64,000 nucleotides of DNA from contig JAIOZI010000003.1 of NCBI GenBank assembly GCA_021740785.1, positions 44,276 through 108,275 of the forward strand, written 5' to 3'. Source of the stretch: Melioribacteraceae bacterium. GTDB taxonomy: Bacteria > Bacteroidota > Ignavibacteria > Ignavibacteriales > Melioribacteraceae. Positions 54,343 to 63,274 of this stretch are shown here, one piece after another. Numbering within the stretch: the stretch's first letter is position 1; each line of letters begins with the position of its first letter. The notes beneath the pieces are model-generated. The model did not search any database, was not told where the DNA came from, and saw only the letters and a list, made by a program, of their open reading frames with translations. The position numbers were made by a program, and so were the translations under genes.

Positions 54343-54431
54343 ACAAGGTATAAATTACACCTTGTTATTGCCTTATTTATATATTTAACATATTTTGCAC
54401 TATACATAGGATAAATATGGTAAGTTTATCC
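54343..54431. promoter_or_regulatory. Two inverted repeats in the gap before the tetraheme gene
   Basis: ACAAGGT...ACCTTGT (54343-54349 with 54359-54365) lies just after the CbcL-like stop and may end or attenuate the transcript, though no T-run follows. GGATAAA...TTTATCC (54409-54415 with 54425-54431) is 58 bases before the next start and may be an operator. Confidence 0.4.
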
Positions 54432-54489
54432 TGTTTGAATAAAAGATAAAAAGATACTCTTACAACAATAAAAACCTTAGGGAGGTTTT

Positions 54490-55044
54490 ATGCTTTACAG
54501 AATGTCTCTTACACTTATTACGATTCTCGTATTTTTATTAGTCGGCGTTTCAACTTCCTTTGCACAGGAATACAATTACGTAGGATCAAAAACATGCGGA
54601 ATGTGCCACAAAAAGGATAAAGATGGCGCTCAGCTAAAAGTTTGGGAAGAAAGTATGCATTCAAAAGCTTATGAAGTTCTTAAAACAGAAGAAGCAAATA
54701 AAATTGCTGCTGAAAAGGGCTTTGGAAAAGCTGTTGAAGCAAAAGAATGTTTACAATGCCATGCAGTAGGTTATGACTTGGACGCATCCCGTCTCGATAA
54801 AAAATTCAAAATTGAAGACGGTGTTCAGTGTGAAACTTGTCATGGTCCGGGTTCGGAATACAAATCCATGAAAGTTATGAAGAGCCAGGAAGAATCCGTT
54901 AATAAAGGATTAAAGATATTTAAAAACGATGATGAAATTAAAGCATTGTGCGTTACATGCCACAATGATAAGAGTCCTACTTTCAAAGGATTTGACTTTG
55001 CAAAAATGTACGCTAAAATCAAACACAATATTCCTGAGAAATAA
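54490..55044 (+). CDS. Tetraheme cytochrome c554-like protein
   Basis: 184 residues. GGGAGG stands 5 bases before the ATG. The signal peptide ends S-F-A-Q. Four CXXCH motifs are present (near 37, 85, 107 and 156), with Y-V-G-S-K-T-C-G-M-C-H at the start of the mature protein and C-E-T-C-H-G-P-G-S-E-Y in the middle. This is the 'cytochrome c554 and c-prime' pattern. It probably shuttles electrons in the periplasm between the inner-membrane oxidases and the outer-membrane cytochromes. It opens a second cluster (54490-59082) that has its own leader. Confidence 0.9.
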   Translation: MLYRMSLTLITILVFLLVGVSTSFAQEYNYVGSKTCGMCHKKDKDGAQLKVWEESMHSKAYEVLKTEEANKIAAEKGFGKAVEAKECLQCHAVGYDLDASRLDKKFKIEDGVQCETCHGPGSEYKSMKVMKSQEESVNKGLKIFKNDDEIKALCVTCHNDKSPTFKGFDFAKMYAKIKHNIPEK

Positions 55045-55064
55045 AATATTATAACAGGTTAATA

Positions 55065-56342
55065 ATGAAAAAAATAATTTTTTTGTTGTTGTTATTGTGT
55101 ATGCCGCTGGTTATTACTGCACAGAATATTAACGGCAGGGTCTCATCTTCGTTCTATACTTTCGAAAGATTTACAACTGCGAGCGAATCGAATACCTATG
55201 TTCGTAATTATGAATCATTGATGCTAAATGTAAACGAAGGAAAAGTATCGCTGCGTACAAGATTGAATTTTGAAACAAACCTGGGCGACAAGATGGATTA
55301 CGATCCCCGGGTTCGTTTCTATAATTTGTATGTTGAAGCCAGAGATCTTTTCGATGTAGCAACAATAAAGGTCGGTCGTCAAACAATGTTCAATGGTATC
55401 GCCAGTGGTTTATATGACGGTGCCCACTTGAAATTGAAATACAGTGGTTATTCCCTCTCCGGATTTTACGGCGGAAATGTTCCCGCTTACCAGAAGATGG
55501 AACTAACCGATAGTTGGAGCGACGACTATGTATTAGGCGGTAAATTTACTGTTTCTGCTTTAGAAGATTTTCATTTTGCAGTTAGTTATATCGATAAGAA
55601 TTTCAAACCCTACGATTATATTGCACTTAGACTGGATGAGGAGTTAAATCCTGTTAATGTGCTTATTCGTCAAAAGTCAAATCAATATAAATTCTTATCA
55701 GGTGAAGCAGTTTATTCATACAAAGAAACTTTTACACTTAATACACAATATGATTTCGACTTGAATTATATGGCTACCTCTAAGTTTGAAGCAGGAACCA
55801 GGATTCAAGGAACTGAAAATCTTGGCGTTGACCTTTATTATAACTACAGAGAACCGCGTGTTAGATACAACTCAATATTCTCAGTATTCGACTACGGAAA
55901 TACACAAGAAATTGAAGCCGGTTTAGATTATAAATTCAGTGAAGTAATTACTGCATTTACTAAATTCGGAAATGTGAAATACAAAGATGCAAGTTCACAA
56001 AGAATTACTTTAGGATTAAAATCCAATTACGGCAGCATTAGTTACAGAAACAACAGCGGTTATGCCGGCGAGCTTAGTTCAATAAGCGCTTATACTGCTC
56101 ACTCTTTTATGGATGGATATATAACTCCTTCACTCGGTGTTTCATTCACAACTTACAGGTTGGAAAAAGATGCCGATAAAAATAATTTAACATCATTCTT
56201 AGCTGGTATGAACGTAAGACCTTGGAAAGCATTCTCTTTTGATGTACAAATGCAGTACTTCAATAATGTGATTTACAGAGATGATTTCAGAGTGCTCTTA
56301 AAAATTAATCACTGGTTTAACACTAACTTAGACATTCTTTGA
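55065..56342 (+). CDS. Outer-membrane barrel, candidate cytochrome-conduit porin
   Basis: 425 residues. The signal peptide ends I-T-A-Q. The whole mature part is alternating amphipathic strands, about 18-20, with frequent aromatic girdle residues and a C-terminal F-N-T-N-L-D-I-L strand. A V-G-R-Q-T-M-F-N-G near residue 105 resembles the alginate-export or DcaP-type barrels. No CXXCH is present. It is encoded between a periplasmic tetraheme cytochrome and a 14-heme cytochrome with a lipoprotein cytochrome beyond, the order expected of porin-cytochrome conduits such as MtrAB or PCC. Assignment as the conduit sheath is inference. Confidence 0.75.
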   Translation: MKKIIFLLLLLCMPLVITAQNINGRVSSSFYTFERFTTASESNTYVRNYESLMLNVNEGKVSLRTRLNFETNLGDKMDYDPRVRFYNLYVEARDLFDVATIKVGRQTMFNGIASGLYDGAHLKLKYSGYSLSGFYGGNVPAYQKMELTDSWSDDYVLGGKFTVSALEDFHFAVSYIDKNFKPYDYIALRLDEELNPVNVLIRQKSNQYKFLSGEAVYSYKETFTLNTQYDFDLNYMATSKFEAGTRIQGTENLGVDLYYNYREPRVRYNSIFSVFDYGNTQEIEAGLDYKFSEVITAFTKFGNVKYKDASSQRITLGLKSNYGSISYRNNSGYAGELSSISAYTAHSFMDGYITPSLGVSFTTYRLEKDADKNNLTSFLAGMNVRPWKAFSFDVQMQYFNNVIYRDDFRVLLKINHWFNTNLDIL

Positions 56343-56343
56343 T

Positions 56344-57555
56344 ATGAAATCTAAATATTTTTATTTATTGCTTGCAGTTACACTCGGTTTGTTTTTGGCG
56401 GCATCTGCTTTTACATCGGAAACTCCTGCTCAATCCCCTGCCGATAATAAATCCGTAATTAAATTTTCTCACCAATTACATGCTGAGATAACCGACTGCG
56501 AATCTTGCCACTCTAGTGCAACCGAAGCTGTCACATTAAATGATCCTCTACTTCCAACTATGGATGACTGTGCCGCTTGTCATGATGTTGAAGATGACGA
56601 AAACTGCAGCATGTGTCATTACGAAGAAAATTACGAGCCTTTTGAACAATCAGTTAATCAAGAAATTTATTTTGATCATAGTTTCCACACCGGTGATCAG
56701 GATATGGAATGTACTGACTGTCACCAAGGTATGGAAGAAGTGGATTATGGTTATGAATCATTCGGCGCAAATCCTTCAATGGAAACATGCTCTACATGTC
56801 ATAACAATAAAAGTGTTGCTTCGATGAATTGTGAATCATGCCATGTTTCAACTGTTGGTTTGGTTCCAAGTGATCATAGAACGGCAAGATTTTTTGAAAA
56901 CCACAAATTTTCATCCCAGGAAATTGACGCAAATTGTTATATGTGTCACGATGATTCTTTCTGCGAAGATTGTCATGTTGCCACTACGGCAATGACTGAG
57001 ACAAATACGAAGACTGATTTCTACACACCGTATTCACCTCACAATTATATTGATAATACAGTAAAGCAGCAGATAAATCGTGTTCATGAATTCAATTACC
57101 GCTTCACACACGGTATCGACGCAAAAGAAGGAGCAACCGAGTGCCAAACATGTCACGAAGTTCAAACCTTCTGCGCTGAGTGCCATAATGTAATGGGCGG
57201 TGATTTTGCAATCGGCGGCTTTGTTCCCTACTCTCATACAGTTGATGATTTCGTTTCGATTGGTGTAGGTACTGGCGGCGGTGAACATGCCCTACTGGCG
57301 AAGCGTGAGATAGAAAGCTGCGCTGCATGCCATGATACTCAAGGCGCTGATCCTAATTGTATTCTCTGTCATGTTGATCCGGACGGAATTGAAGGAACAA
57401 ATCCAAAGACACATTTAACTAATTTTAAGCATAACTTTGATGACGGTGACTGGCACAGTGATTTTAATTCGGTTTGCTATAACTGTCACACAGATGCAAA
57501 TGCTCGTCCCGACGGTCAAAGGGGGATGTTGTTCTGTGGATATTGTCATAATTAA
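56344..57555 (+). CDS. 14-heme c-type cytochrome
   Basis: 403 residues with an N-terminal signal (cleavage near A-S-A or T-P-A). There are 14 CXXCH motifs, the last at the very C-terminus. Distal histidine blocks such as F-S-H-Q-L-H, F-D-H-S-F-H and F-K-H-N-F alternate with them. The start follows the barrel stop by one base, so the two are co-translated and likely interact. It could be the heme wire inside or below the barrel. Heme spacing is irregular and unlike MtrA (10 hemes). Confidence 0.9.
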   Translation: MKSKYFYLLLAVTLGLFLAASAFTSETPAQSPADNKSVIKFSHQLHAEITDCESCHSSATEAVTLNDPLLPTMDDCAACHDVEDDENCSMCHYEENYEPFEQSVNQEIYFDHSFHTGDQDMECTDCHQGMEEVDYGYESFGANPSMETCSTCHNNKSVASMNCESCHVSTVGLVPSDHRTARFFENHKFSSQEIDANCYMCHDDSFCEDCHVATTAMTETNTKTDFYTPYSPHNYIDNTVKQQINRVHEFNYRFTHGIDAKEGATECQTCHEVQTFCAECHNVMGGDFAIGGFVPYSHTVDDFVSIGVGTGGGEHALLAKREIESCAACHDTQGADPNCILCHVDPDGIEGTNPKTHLTNFKHNFDDGDWHSDFNSVCYNCHTDANARPDGQRGMLFCGYCHN

Positions 57556-57585
57556 AGAAGAGAAATTCATTACTACAGGTAGAAA

Positions 57586-59082
57586 ATGAAATCTATCATA
57601 ACGAAAATATTTGTTTTGTTACTTCTTGGAATGGCGGCTGCTTCATGTAGTTTCGTCAACAAGGATATAACCGAACCTGAAGCTGTTAGTGTACATGCTG
57701 AAGGTGCACAAGCTCCGGCATCCCCAAATTTTCATGGTAAATTAGCGGTTGGAGACAGCCTGCAATCATGCCAAAAATGTCATGCTGCAGATTTTTCAGG
57801 AGGCACTGCTAAATTAAGCTGTGCAACTGCTGAATGCCATCCAACTATTTCCGTACATCAAACAGGCATTCTTGCGCCAACCTCAGCTAAGTTCCACGGT
57901 AAATTCTTGCTTGCAACGGGAAATGATATAATATCTTGTACACAATGCCATGGCGAAGATTTCAAGGGTGGAAGTGTAGATGCCAGTTGTGCAAACCAAT
58001 TCTGCCATCCCTCAATCCCAGTTCATAAGTCAGGTATTTTAAATCAAAATTCGTCAAACTTTCATGGCACATATATAGTTAATTCCGAAAATGATATGTT
58101 TGCTTGTTTATCCTGCCATGGCGAAGATTTTGCCGGTGGAGATGTTGGCGTTTCATGTAATAATTCCGACTGCCATCCGACGATCACTGTTCATAAGGAT
58201 GGCGTACTCGACCCCACTTCCGATAATTATCATGCGCTTTATTTCGGCGAAACGGAATACGATATGTATAATTGTCAAAATTGTCACGGCACCGATTTTG
58301 CCGGCGGAGATACCGGTCTAAGCTGCACAACATGTCACAGCGGTATTACTGTTCATAATACTGGAATTACTGATCCTGCTTCTGATAATTTCCACGGCAA
58401 ATATATGAACCTAACTGCAAATTATGATCTCACATTATGCATTACATGCCACGGTGATGATTACACCGGAATGAATACGGCAATATCGTGTGAAACCAGC
58501 GGTTGCCATGAACAGGCAAACGGACCGGAGGCATGCAACACGTGTCACGGCGATTTTAACAACCCGTCACAAATTTCACCTCCTAATGATCTTGCCGGAA
58601 ATTCCGAAACATCCTTTAAAGGTGTCGGCGCACATGAAATTCACTTGAACGGAGTTACAATTGCTCAGAATCTTGAATGCAGCCAGTGCCACACTGTTCC
58701 AAGTTCGGTAACTGCCGATGGACATATTGATGCCAACGACGGAGCTGAACTTAACTTCGGCGACCTTGCGAATTCAGGTCCTACAGCAGCTGAATATCTA
58801 AACGAGGATCTTAAATGTAACAATACTTACTGCCACGGGAATTTTGCATTCGGTGATGTTCAGGGCAACAATTTCAATCCTCAGTGGAATGTTGTTGACG
58901 GAACACAAGCAGCATGCGGAACATGTCACGGACAGGAAATCGACGGCGAATTGTCGCCATTACCTGTTGGGCACTTCCCTATTACTGGAATGACTTGCTC
59001 AACATGCCATTTAACTGTTGTTGACGCCGATAACAACATTATTGATAAGACAAAGCACATAAATGGTGAAGCAGATTTTTAA
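57586..59082 (+). CDS. Lipoprotein multiheme cytochrome with 55-residue repeats
   Basis: 498 residues. The lipobox A-A-A-S-C makes Cys21 the lipid anchor. Ten CXXCH and five C-x4-C-H motifs are present. Residues about 45-310 are five tandem repeats of about 55 residues, each with N-F-H-G-K or a variant (48, 102, 158, 214, 268), C-x2-C-H-G-x-D-F-x-G-G, then S-C-x4-C-H-P-x-I-x-V-H; the fourth repeat has CXXCH in the second place. This style is known from Geobacter-type 'CxxxxCH/CXXCH' cytochromes exposed on the cell surface. It is the last gene before a strong terminator, and a likely extracellular end of the conduit. Confidence 0.9.
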   Translation: MKSIITKIFVLLLLGMAAASCSFVNKDITEPEAVSVHAEGAQAPASPNFHGKLAVGDSLQSCQKCHAADFSGGTAKLSCATAECHPTISVHQTGILAPTSAKFHGKFLLATGNDIISCTQCHGEDFKGGSVDASCANQFCHPSIPVHKSGILNQNSSNFHGTYIVNSENDMFACLSCHGEDFAGGDVGVSCNNSDCHPTITVHKDGVLDPTSDNYHALYFGETEYDMYNCQNCHGTDFAGGDTGLSCTTCHSGITVHNTGITDPASDNFHGKYMNLTANYDLTLCITCHGDDYTGMNTAISCETSGCHEQANGPEACNTCHGDFNNPSQISPPNDLAGNSETSFKGVGAHEIHLNGVTIAQNLECSQCHTVPSSVTADGHIDANDGAELNFGDLANSGPTAAEYLNEDLKCNNTYCHGNFAFGDVQGNNFNPQWNVVDGTQAACGTCHGQEIDGELSPLPVGHFPITGMTCSTCHLTVVDADNNIIDKTKHINGEADF

Positions 59083-59110
59083 ACATCATTTTTAATTTGC
59101 TACAATTTAG

Positions 59111-59139
59111 AGCCGCTCATTTTTGGGCGGCTTTTTTTT
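59111..59139 (+). terminator. Terminator of the cytochrome cluster
   Basis: AGCCGCTC and GGGCGGCT form an 8-bp stem (one T-G pair) with a 6-base loop and eight T residues. It starts 29 bases after the stop of the lipoprotein cytochrome. Confidence 0.92.
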
Positions 59140-59257
59140 AGGTACAACACTCAATTTTCAAAAACAAATTTCCTCTTCCGAAAACCGTTTATTGTATCCG
59201 GCAAAAAGCTTATTTTAACAAGTGTATTCTAACTGATTATCCATTAATCCTATTTGT

Positions 59258-60586
59258 ATGACAATCACCGATAATTTCAAAGATCATATATTAGATTCAA
59301 TTGCCGAAGGTGTTTTTACCGTAGATAGGAATTTTAAAATCATCTTCTTCAACAAAGCTGCAGAAAAAATTACCGGCTATGACCGCAACGAAGTTTTGGG
59401 CAAATTCTGTAAACATGTATTCAACTCAAAATTATGTTATGTAGACTGCCCGATTGCACTCGCAATTAAATCTCAAAAAAGTATTTTTGATTTTGAATCC
59501 GCAATACTTCAAAAAGAAGGCAGCATCATCCCCATAAAATTAAATGCGGCGGTACTATATAATAATACCGGTGACCCTAACGGCGGAATAATTTCATTCC
59601 GCGACCTAAGTGAATATGAATCAATAAAACGAAAGCTGGAAAAAAGTACACAGTTTCACGGGATAATCGGACACAGCAAACAAATGCATGAAATTTTCCA
59701 GTTGATAAAAGATATTAAAGATTCAGGCGCCCCGGTTTTAATTCACGGTGAATCCGGAACCGGCAAGGAAATGATCGCCAATGCAATTCAAGCTACGAGC
59801 AGCCGTGGAGACAATCCTTTCATAAAGGTAAACTGTTCGGTTTTCTCTGATAATTTACTAGCCAGCGAATTATTCGGTCATGTTAAAGGCGCTTTTACAG
59901 ATGCAACTAAAGACCGTCCCGGTAGATTTGAAATTGCAGATAAAGGAACCATCTTTTTAGATGAAGTTGCCGAGATGCCGCTTCAAATGCAGTTGCAGTT
60001 GCTTCGCGTATTGCAGGAAGGAACTTTTGAACGAGTTGGCGAATCGGTGACAAGAAAAGTTAACGTCCGTGTAATTGCTGCAACCAACATCGATATTAAA
60101 AAAGCGCTTGAAGAAGGAAAATTCCGGGATGACCTTTTTTATAGATTGAATGTTATTCCGATAGAAATTCCTCCGCTGAGAGAACGTAAGGATGATATTC
60201 CTCCGCTGGTGCAGCATTTTATTAATAAATTTTCTATCCTCTATCAAAAAGAAATTACGGATATAGAAGACCGGGCATTGGATTTACTGATGGAAAATAA
60301 TTGGAAAGGAAATGTCCGTGAACTCGAAAATGTGATTGAGTATGCTTTTGTAAGATCATCATCAAATATTATTGAAATCTCGAAGCTCCCTTCAACAATA
60401 AGAGGCAATGCGAAACAATCCGGTTCCACGTATCATGAAATAGTTCATGATGATCCCGAAAAAGCGAAACTGCTTAAACTGCTCGAAGAAAACCATTGGA
60501 ATAAAACAAAAGTTGCTGAGATTTTAGGAATCGGAAGAACCACTCTTTGGCGAAAACTCAAATCAATTAATCTTCTTTATAAATAA
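59258..60586 (+). CDS. PAS-AAA-Fis sigma-54-dependent activator
   Basis: 442 residues. The N-terminal PAS domain (about 8-125) holds C51, C60 and C64 in C-x8-C-x3-C-P, a possible metal or redox site. The AAA+ domain (about 137-370) has G-E-S-G-T-G-K-E, the sigma-54 contact loop G-A-F-T-D-A and F-L-D-E-V-A-E. The C-terminal Fis helix-turn-helix (about 405-440) has T-K-V-A-E-I-L-G-I-G-R-T-T-L-W-R. No receiver domain is present, so sensing is by PAS. It lies between the cytochrome cluster and an operon with a sigma-54-like promoter, its probable target. Gap 59140-59257 shows no clear promoter. Confidence 0.93.
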   Translation: MTITDNFKDHILDSIAEGVFTVDRNFKIIFFNKAAEKITGYDRNEVLGKFCKHVFNSKLCYVDCPIALAIKSQKSIFDFESAILQKEGSIIPIKLNAAVLYNNTGDPNGGIISFRDLSEYESIKRKLEKSTQFHGIIGHSKQMHEIFQLIKDIKDSGAPVLIHGESGTGKEMIANAIQATSSRGDNPFIKVNCSVFSDNLLASELFGHVKGAFTDATKDRPGRFEIADKGTIFLDEVAEMPLQMQLQLLRVLQEGTFERVGESVTRKVNVRVIAATNIDIKKALEEGKFRDDLFYRLNVIPIEIPPLRERKDDIPPLVQHFINKFSILYQKEITDIEDRALDLLMENNWKGNVRELENVIEYAFVRSSSNIIEISKLPSTIRGNAKQSGSTYHEIVHDDPEKAKLLKLLEENHWNKTKVAEILGIGRTTLWRKLKSINLLYK

Positions 60587-60596
60587 CTGTTTCAAC

Positions 60597-60613
60597 TGTT
60601 TCATCTGAAACAC
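60597..60613. promoter_or_regulatory. Candidate activator site 1 (UAS)
   Basis: TGTTTCATCTGAAACA is a perfect 16-bp palindrome with 7-bp arms, followed by C. It lies 11 bases after the activator gene and about 145 bases upstream of the sigma-54-like -24 element, a normal enhancer distance. Confidence 0.6.
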
Positions 60614-60674
60614 TTTGTTTATCTTCGTTTTCTCTTGAAATTCATTAATAACCTGAATTCTTTCTGGATTATTC

Positions 60675-60699
60675 TTTCATGCGAAACACTACGTTTCAT
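60675..60699. promoter_or_regulatory. Candidate activator site 2 (UAS)
   Basis: TTTCATGCGAAACAC matches site 1 at 13 of 15 bases and is followed by a further half-site, ACGTTTCAT. It lies about 65 bases upstream of the -24 element. Confidence 0.55.
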
Positions 60700-60739
60700 T
60701 ATTCTTAAGCAAAAGTTTGCAAAATGATTCAAAAACGAA

Positions 60740-60756
60740 TTGGCACGCAGATTGGG
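60740..60756 (+). promoter_or_regulatory. Candidate sigma-54 promoter
   Basis: TTGGCACG (60740-60747) matches the -24 box. GG is followed after 10 bases by GG in TTGGG (60752-60756), where the -12 consensus has GC. The expected start is near 60767, giving a leader of about 42 bases to the ATG at 60809. Confidence 0.6.
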
Positions 60757-60808
60757 ATATATAGGTCTATTAAAAAACCAATTTATCCTAATATCGAGAC
60801 GGTGCAAA

Positions 60809-62164
60809 ATGAAAAGAACAATATTTTTATCGTTACTACTCTCAATCGCATTAATATTTATTACTTCATGTAAGGAAGATACTACTGATGCTCCGGTTGA
60901 TGATCCGGCTACCCAAACATTAGCGGTGAATTCATGCGAAGGATGCCACACAAACTACGAAACATTAAAAGCAGTGTATACTCCCGATCCACCATCTACA
61001 GGCGGCGGTGGATGCGGCGGTGATGCGCCCCACTATGAACCTTATGACAGAGTTTATCTCGATTCAGAAAAGGGTTACGCCGATTTCAAATCCGGTTTTC
61101 ACGGAAGTAAATTAGAATGCACCGATTGTCACAACGGGGTTGACGGAACTTCGGATAAAAATGAAGCTCATTCCGGTGATTTTGTCAGTCACCCGTCAAA
61201 GCAGGCGGAAACATTCTGCGCTCCGTGCCACAAAGATATTTATAACGGGACAAAAAATAGTCTGCATGAGCAGGGTTTAGGTCAAAAAAGAAAAGTTTTC
61301 GGGCGCGCCGGTTTAGGTTCGTATGATGATTTATCGGCTATGATGAAAGACGGATATGATCACAATTGTGCTAAGTGTCATGCAACATGCGGCGACTGCC
61401 ATGTTCTTCGCCCCGCAGCAGGCGGCGGAGGTTTATACAGCGGACACAAATTCACTAAGACACCGGATATGAGAGATATATGTGTAACATGCCATGTAAG
61501 CCGCGGAGGGCATGCTTACTTTGGAATAGCACGAGGAACCGTACCGGATGTTCATAAATCCGAATTAGAATTCACATGTTTGGATTGCCACACTCAACAA
61601 GAAGTTCATGGTGATGGAAATGTTTATGAACATAGATATCAAATGACGCTATTGCCGAAATGTGAAAACTGCCACACAGCAATCGCATCATCGAACACTT
61701 ATCACTCTGTTCATCTAAATACATTTAGCTGCTATACATGCCACTCACAGGATTTCAATAATTGCGGCAGTTGTCACATCGGGGAAGGTGCCAGAATTCC
61801 TTCTTACCAAGGTTATAAAATAGGAATGAATCCTTTAGTAGAAAAGCCTTACAAATATGCTTTGTTGCGAAGAACACTTTCAGCGCCGGATAGTTGGATG
61901 GATTACGGGATTGATAATCTCGCAAGCTTTGATGCATTCCCCACTTATAATTACACAACCCCTCATAATATTATTAAGTGGACTACAAGAACTCAAGTAG
62001 AAGATGGCAAACCATGCTTTGATGCATGCCACATTATAACTGAAGGCGATAGTACAAGAAACAAAGAATTATATCTATTTAACGAAGACCTTTTAGACTG
62101 GGAAGTTAATGCAAATTCCGGGATTATTGTTGACGGACAGTTACCAGCAGGATGGGAAAAATAA
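60809..62164 (+). CDS. Lipoprotein decaheme c-type cytochrome
   Basis: 451 residues from the ATG at 60809; the frame is open further upstream, but the lipobox I-T-S-C and signal peptide fix this start. Ten CXXCH motifs are present, plus one C-x3-C-H (C-F-D-A-C-H) near the C-terminus, which may be an eleventh, atypical heme or none. A glycine-rich loop (G-G-G-G-C-G-G) follows the first heme. The last about 130 residues have few hemes and may form a separate binding domain. It is the first gene behind the candidate sigma-54 promoter and probably sits on the outer membrane. Confidence 0.9.
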   Translation: MKRTIFLSLLLSIALIFITSCKEDTTDAPVDDPATQTLAVNSCEGCHTNYETLKAVYTPDPPSTGGGGCGGDAPHYEPYDRVYLDSEKGYADFKSGFHGSKLECTDCHNGVDGTSDKNEAHSGDFVSHPSKQAETFCAPCHKDIYNGTKNSLHEQGLGQKRKVFGRAGLGSYDDLSAMMKDGYDHNCAKCHATCGDCHVLRPAAGGGGLYSGHKFTKTPDMRDICVTCHVSRGGHAYFGIARGTVPDVHKSELEFTCLDCHTQQEVHGDGNVYEHRYQMTLLPKCENCHTAIASSNTYHSVHLNTFSCYTCHSQDFNNCGSCHIGEGARIPSYQGYKIGMNPLVEKPYKYALLRRTLSAPDSWMDYGIDNLASFDAFPTYNYTTPHNIIKWTTRTQVEDGKPCFDACHIITEGDSTRNKELYLFNEDLLDWEVNANSGIIVDGQLPAGWEK

Positions 62165-62204
62165 ATACTTATTCACCAAATAATAAAAACGAAGGAGTAA
62201 CACA

Positions 62205-63203
62205 ATGAATTTAAGAAAGCTCTATTACCTTTTGCTGATTTTACCGATTCTCTTTTTAAACTCAGCTTGTAGTGAAGAGGACAGCACAGCCCCGCCGACT
62301 GAAGATCCTGTTAATGAAGCTCAGGTTCTTTTGGATTATCTCGAAGCTGATATGGGAGATTTTATCAATACTGCGGCTCCCGCAATGATTGCAGCAAGTG
62401 ATGTATATACAAATCTTGGCGCTAACCAGTATGTTATTGATATTCGCTCAGCTGCTGATTATGCAGCCGGTCATATTGAAGGTGCAGTTAATGTAACTTT
62501 AACCGGGTTAGTTGATCATGTTGACGGCGTATCAAAAACCGGTGCATACGATAAAATAGTAATTGCCTGCTATTCAGGCCAAACAGCGGGTTTCGCAACA
62601 GCCGTTTTAAGATTTCTCGGTTACAACAACGTTTATGATCTGAAATGGGGAATGAGTTCATGGCATGATAACTGCGCTCCGAAATGGTTAAGTAATATTG
62701 GTAATAACTATACTGATTTTGTTACTACCGCTACAGCCAAAAACGCTGCAGGTGAATTGCCTGCATTAAGCACAGGCAAAACAACAGGCGCAGAAATATT
62801 GAATGCAAGAATTGATGCTCTTATGTCAACTGCAAATCCATTCGGTGATGCTGCGATTTCTTATTCAGCCGTCACTGCAGATCTTGATAGTTATTATATT
62901 GTAAATTATTGGAGTGCAGACCAGTATAATTTGGGACATCTGTCAGGTGCTGTTCAGTACACACCTAAAGCTGATTTAAAATCCAGTACATTTATTAATA
63001 CTCTTCCGACTGATAAGACTATTGTTGTTTATTGCTATACGGGTCAGACTTCAGCTCATGTAACCGCATTTTTAAGACTGCTCGGTTATGATGCAAAAAG
63101 CTTGTTGTACGGTGTGAATACTATGAACTATGATTGGATGGTCGGTCATAGCATGACACATTTTGACGAATCATATGTGATGAATTATCCACTAGTTGAT
63201 TAA
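62205..63203 (+). CDS. Lipoprotein with two rhodanese domains
   Basis: 332 residues. The lipobox L-N-S-A-C puts the lipid on C22. Two rhodanese modules follow: about 60-155 with active-site C122 in C-Y-S-G-Q-T-A, and about 215-320 with C277 in C-Y-T-G-Q-T-S. The usual D-R after the first strand is kept in domain 1 (I-D-I-R-S) but is N-Y-W-S in domain 2. Rhodaneses carry sulfane sulfur, so an envelope sulfur-handling role beside the cytochromes is plausible. A GGAG ribosome site and a 40-base gap place it in the same operon as the decaheme cytochrome. Confidence 0.88.
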   Translation: MNLRKLYYLLLILPILFLNSACSEEDSTAPPTEDPVNEAQVLLDYLEADMGDFINTAAPAMIAASDVYTNLGANQYVIDIRSAADYAAGHIEGAVNVTLTGLVDHVDGVSKTGAYDKIVIACYSGQTAGFATAVLRFLGYNNVYDLKWGMSSWHDNCAPKWLSNIGNNYTDFVTTATAKNAAGELPALSTGKTTGAEILNARIDALMSTANPFGDAAISYSAVTADLDSYYIVNYWSADQYNLGHLSGAVQYTPKADLKSSTFINTLPTDKTIVVYCYTGQTSAHVTAFLRLLGYDAKSLLYGVNTMNYDWMVGHSMTHFDESYVMNYPLVD

Positions 63204-63221
63204 TTTTTATATATCTTTACA

Positions 63222-63250
63222 ACCTGCCCTTCAACAGGGCAGGTGCTTTA
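63222..63250 (+). terminator. Terminator or strong hairpin after the rhodanese gene
   Basis: ACCTGCCCT and AGGGCAGGT form a perfect 9-bp stem with a 5-base loop. The T-run after it is weak (TGCTTTATTT), so read-through into the next gene is possible. Confidence 0.65.
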
Positions 63251-63274
63251 TTTAATATTCAGGACAAGTCCGAA

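Noticed and set aside
54343..54365. The hairpin after the CbcL-like gene as a classical terminator
   Set aside because: The 7-bp stem is weak and is followed by TATTGCC, not a T-run. I kept it only as a possible regulatory hairpin.
60740..60808. A 23-residue N-terminal extension of the decaheme cytochrome starting at TTG 60740
   Set aside because: It would bury the signal peptide and lipobox inside the protein, and it overlaps the sigma-54-like promoter. The ATG at 60809 is far better.
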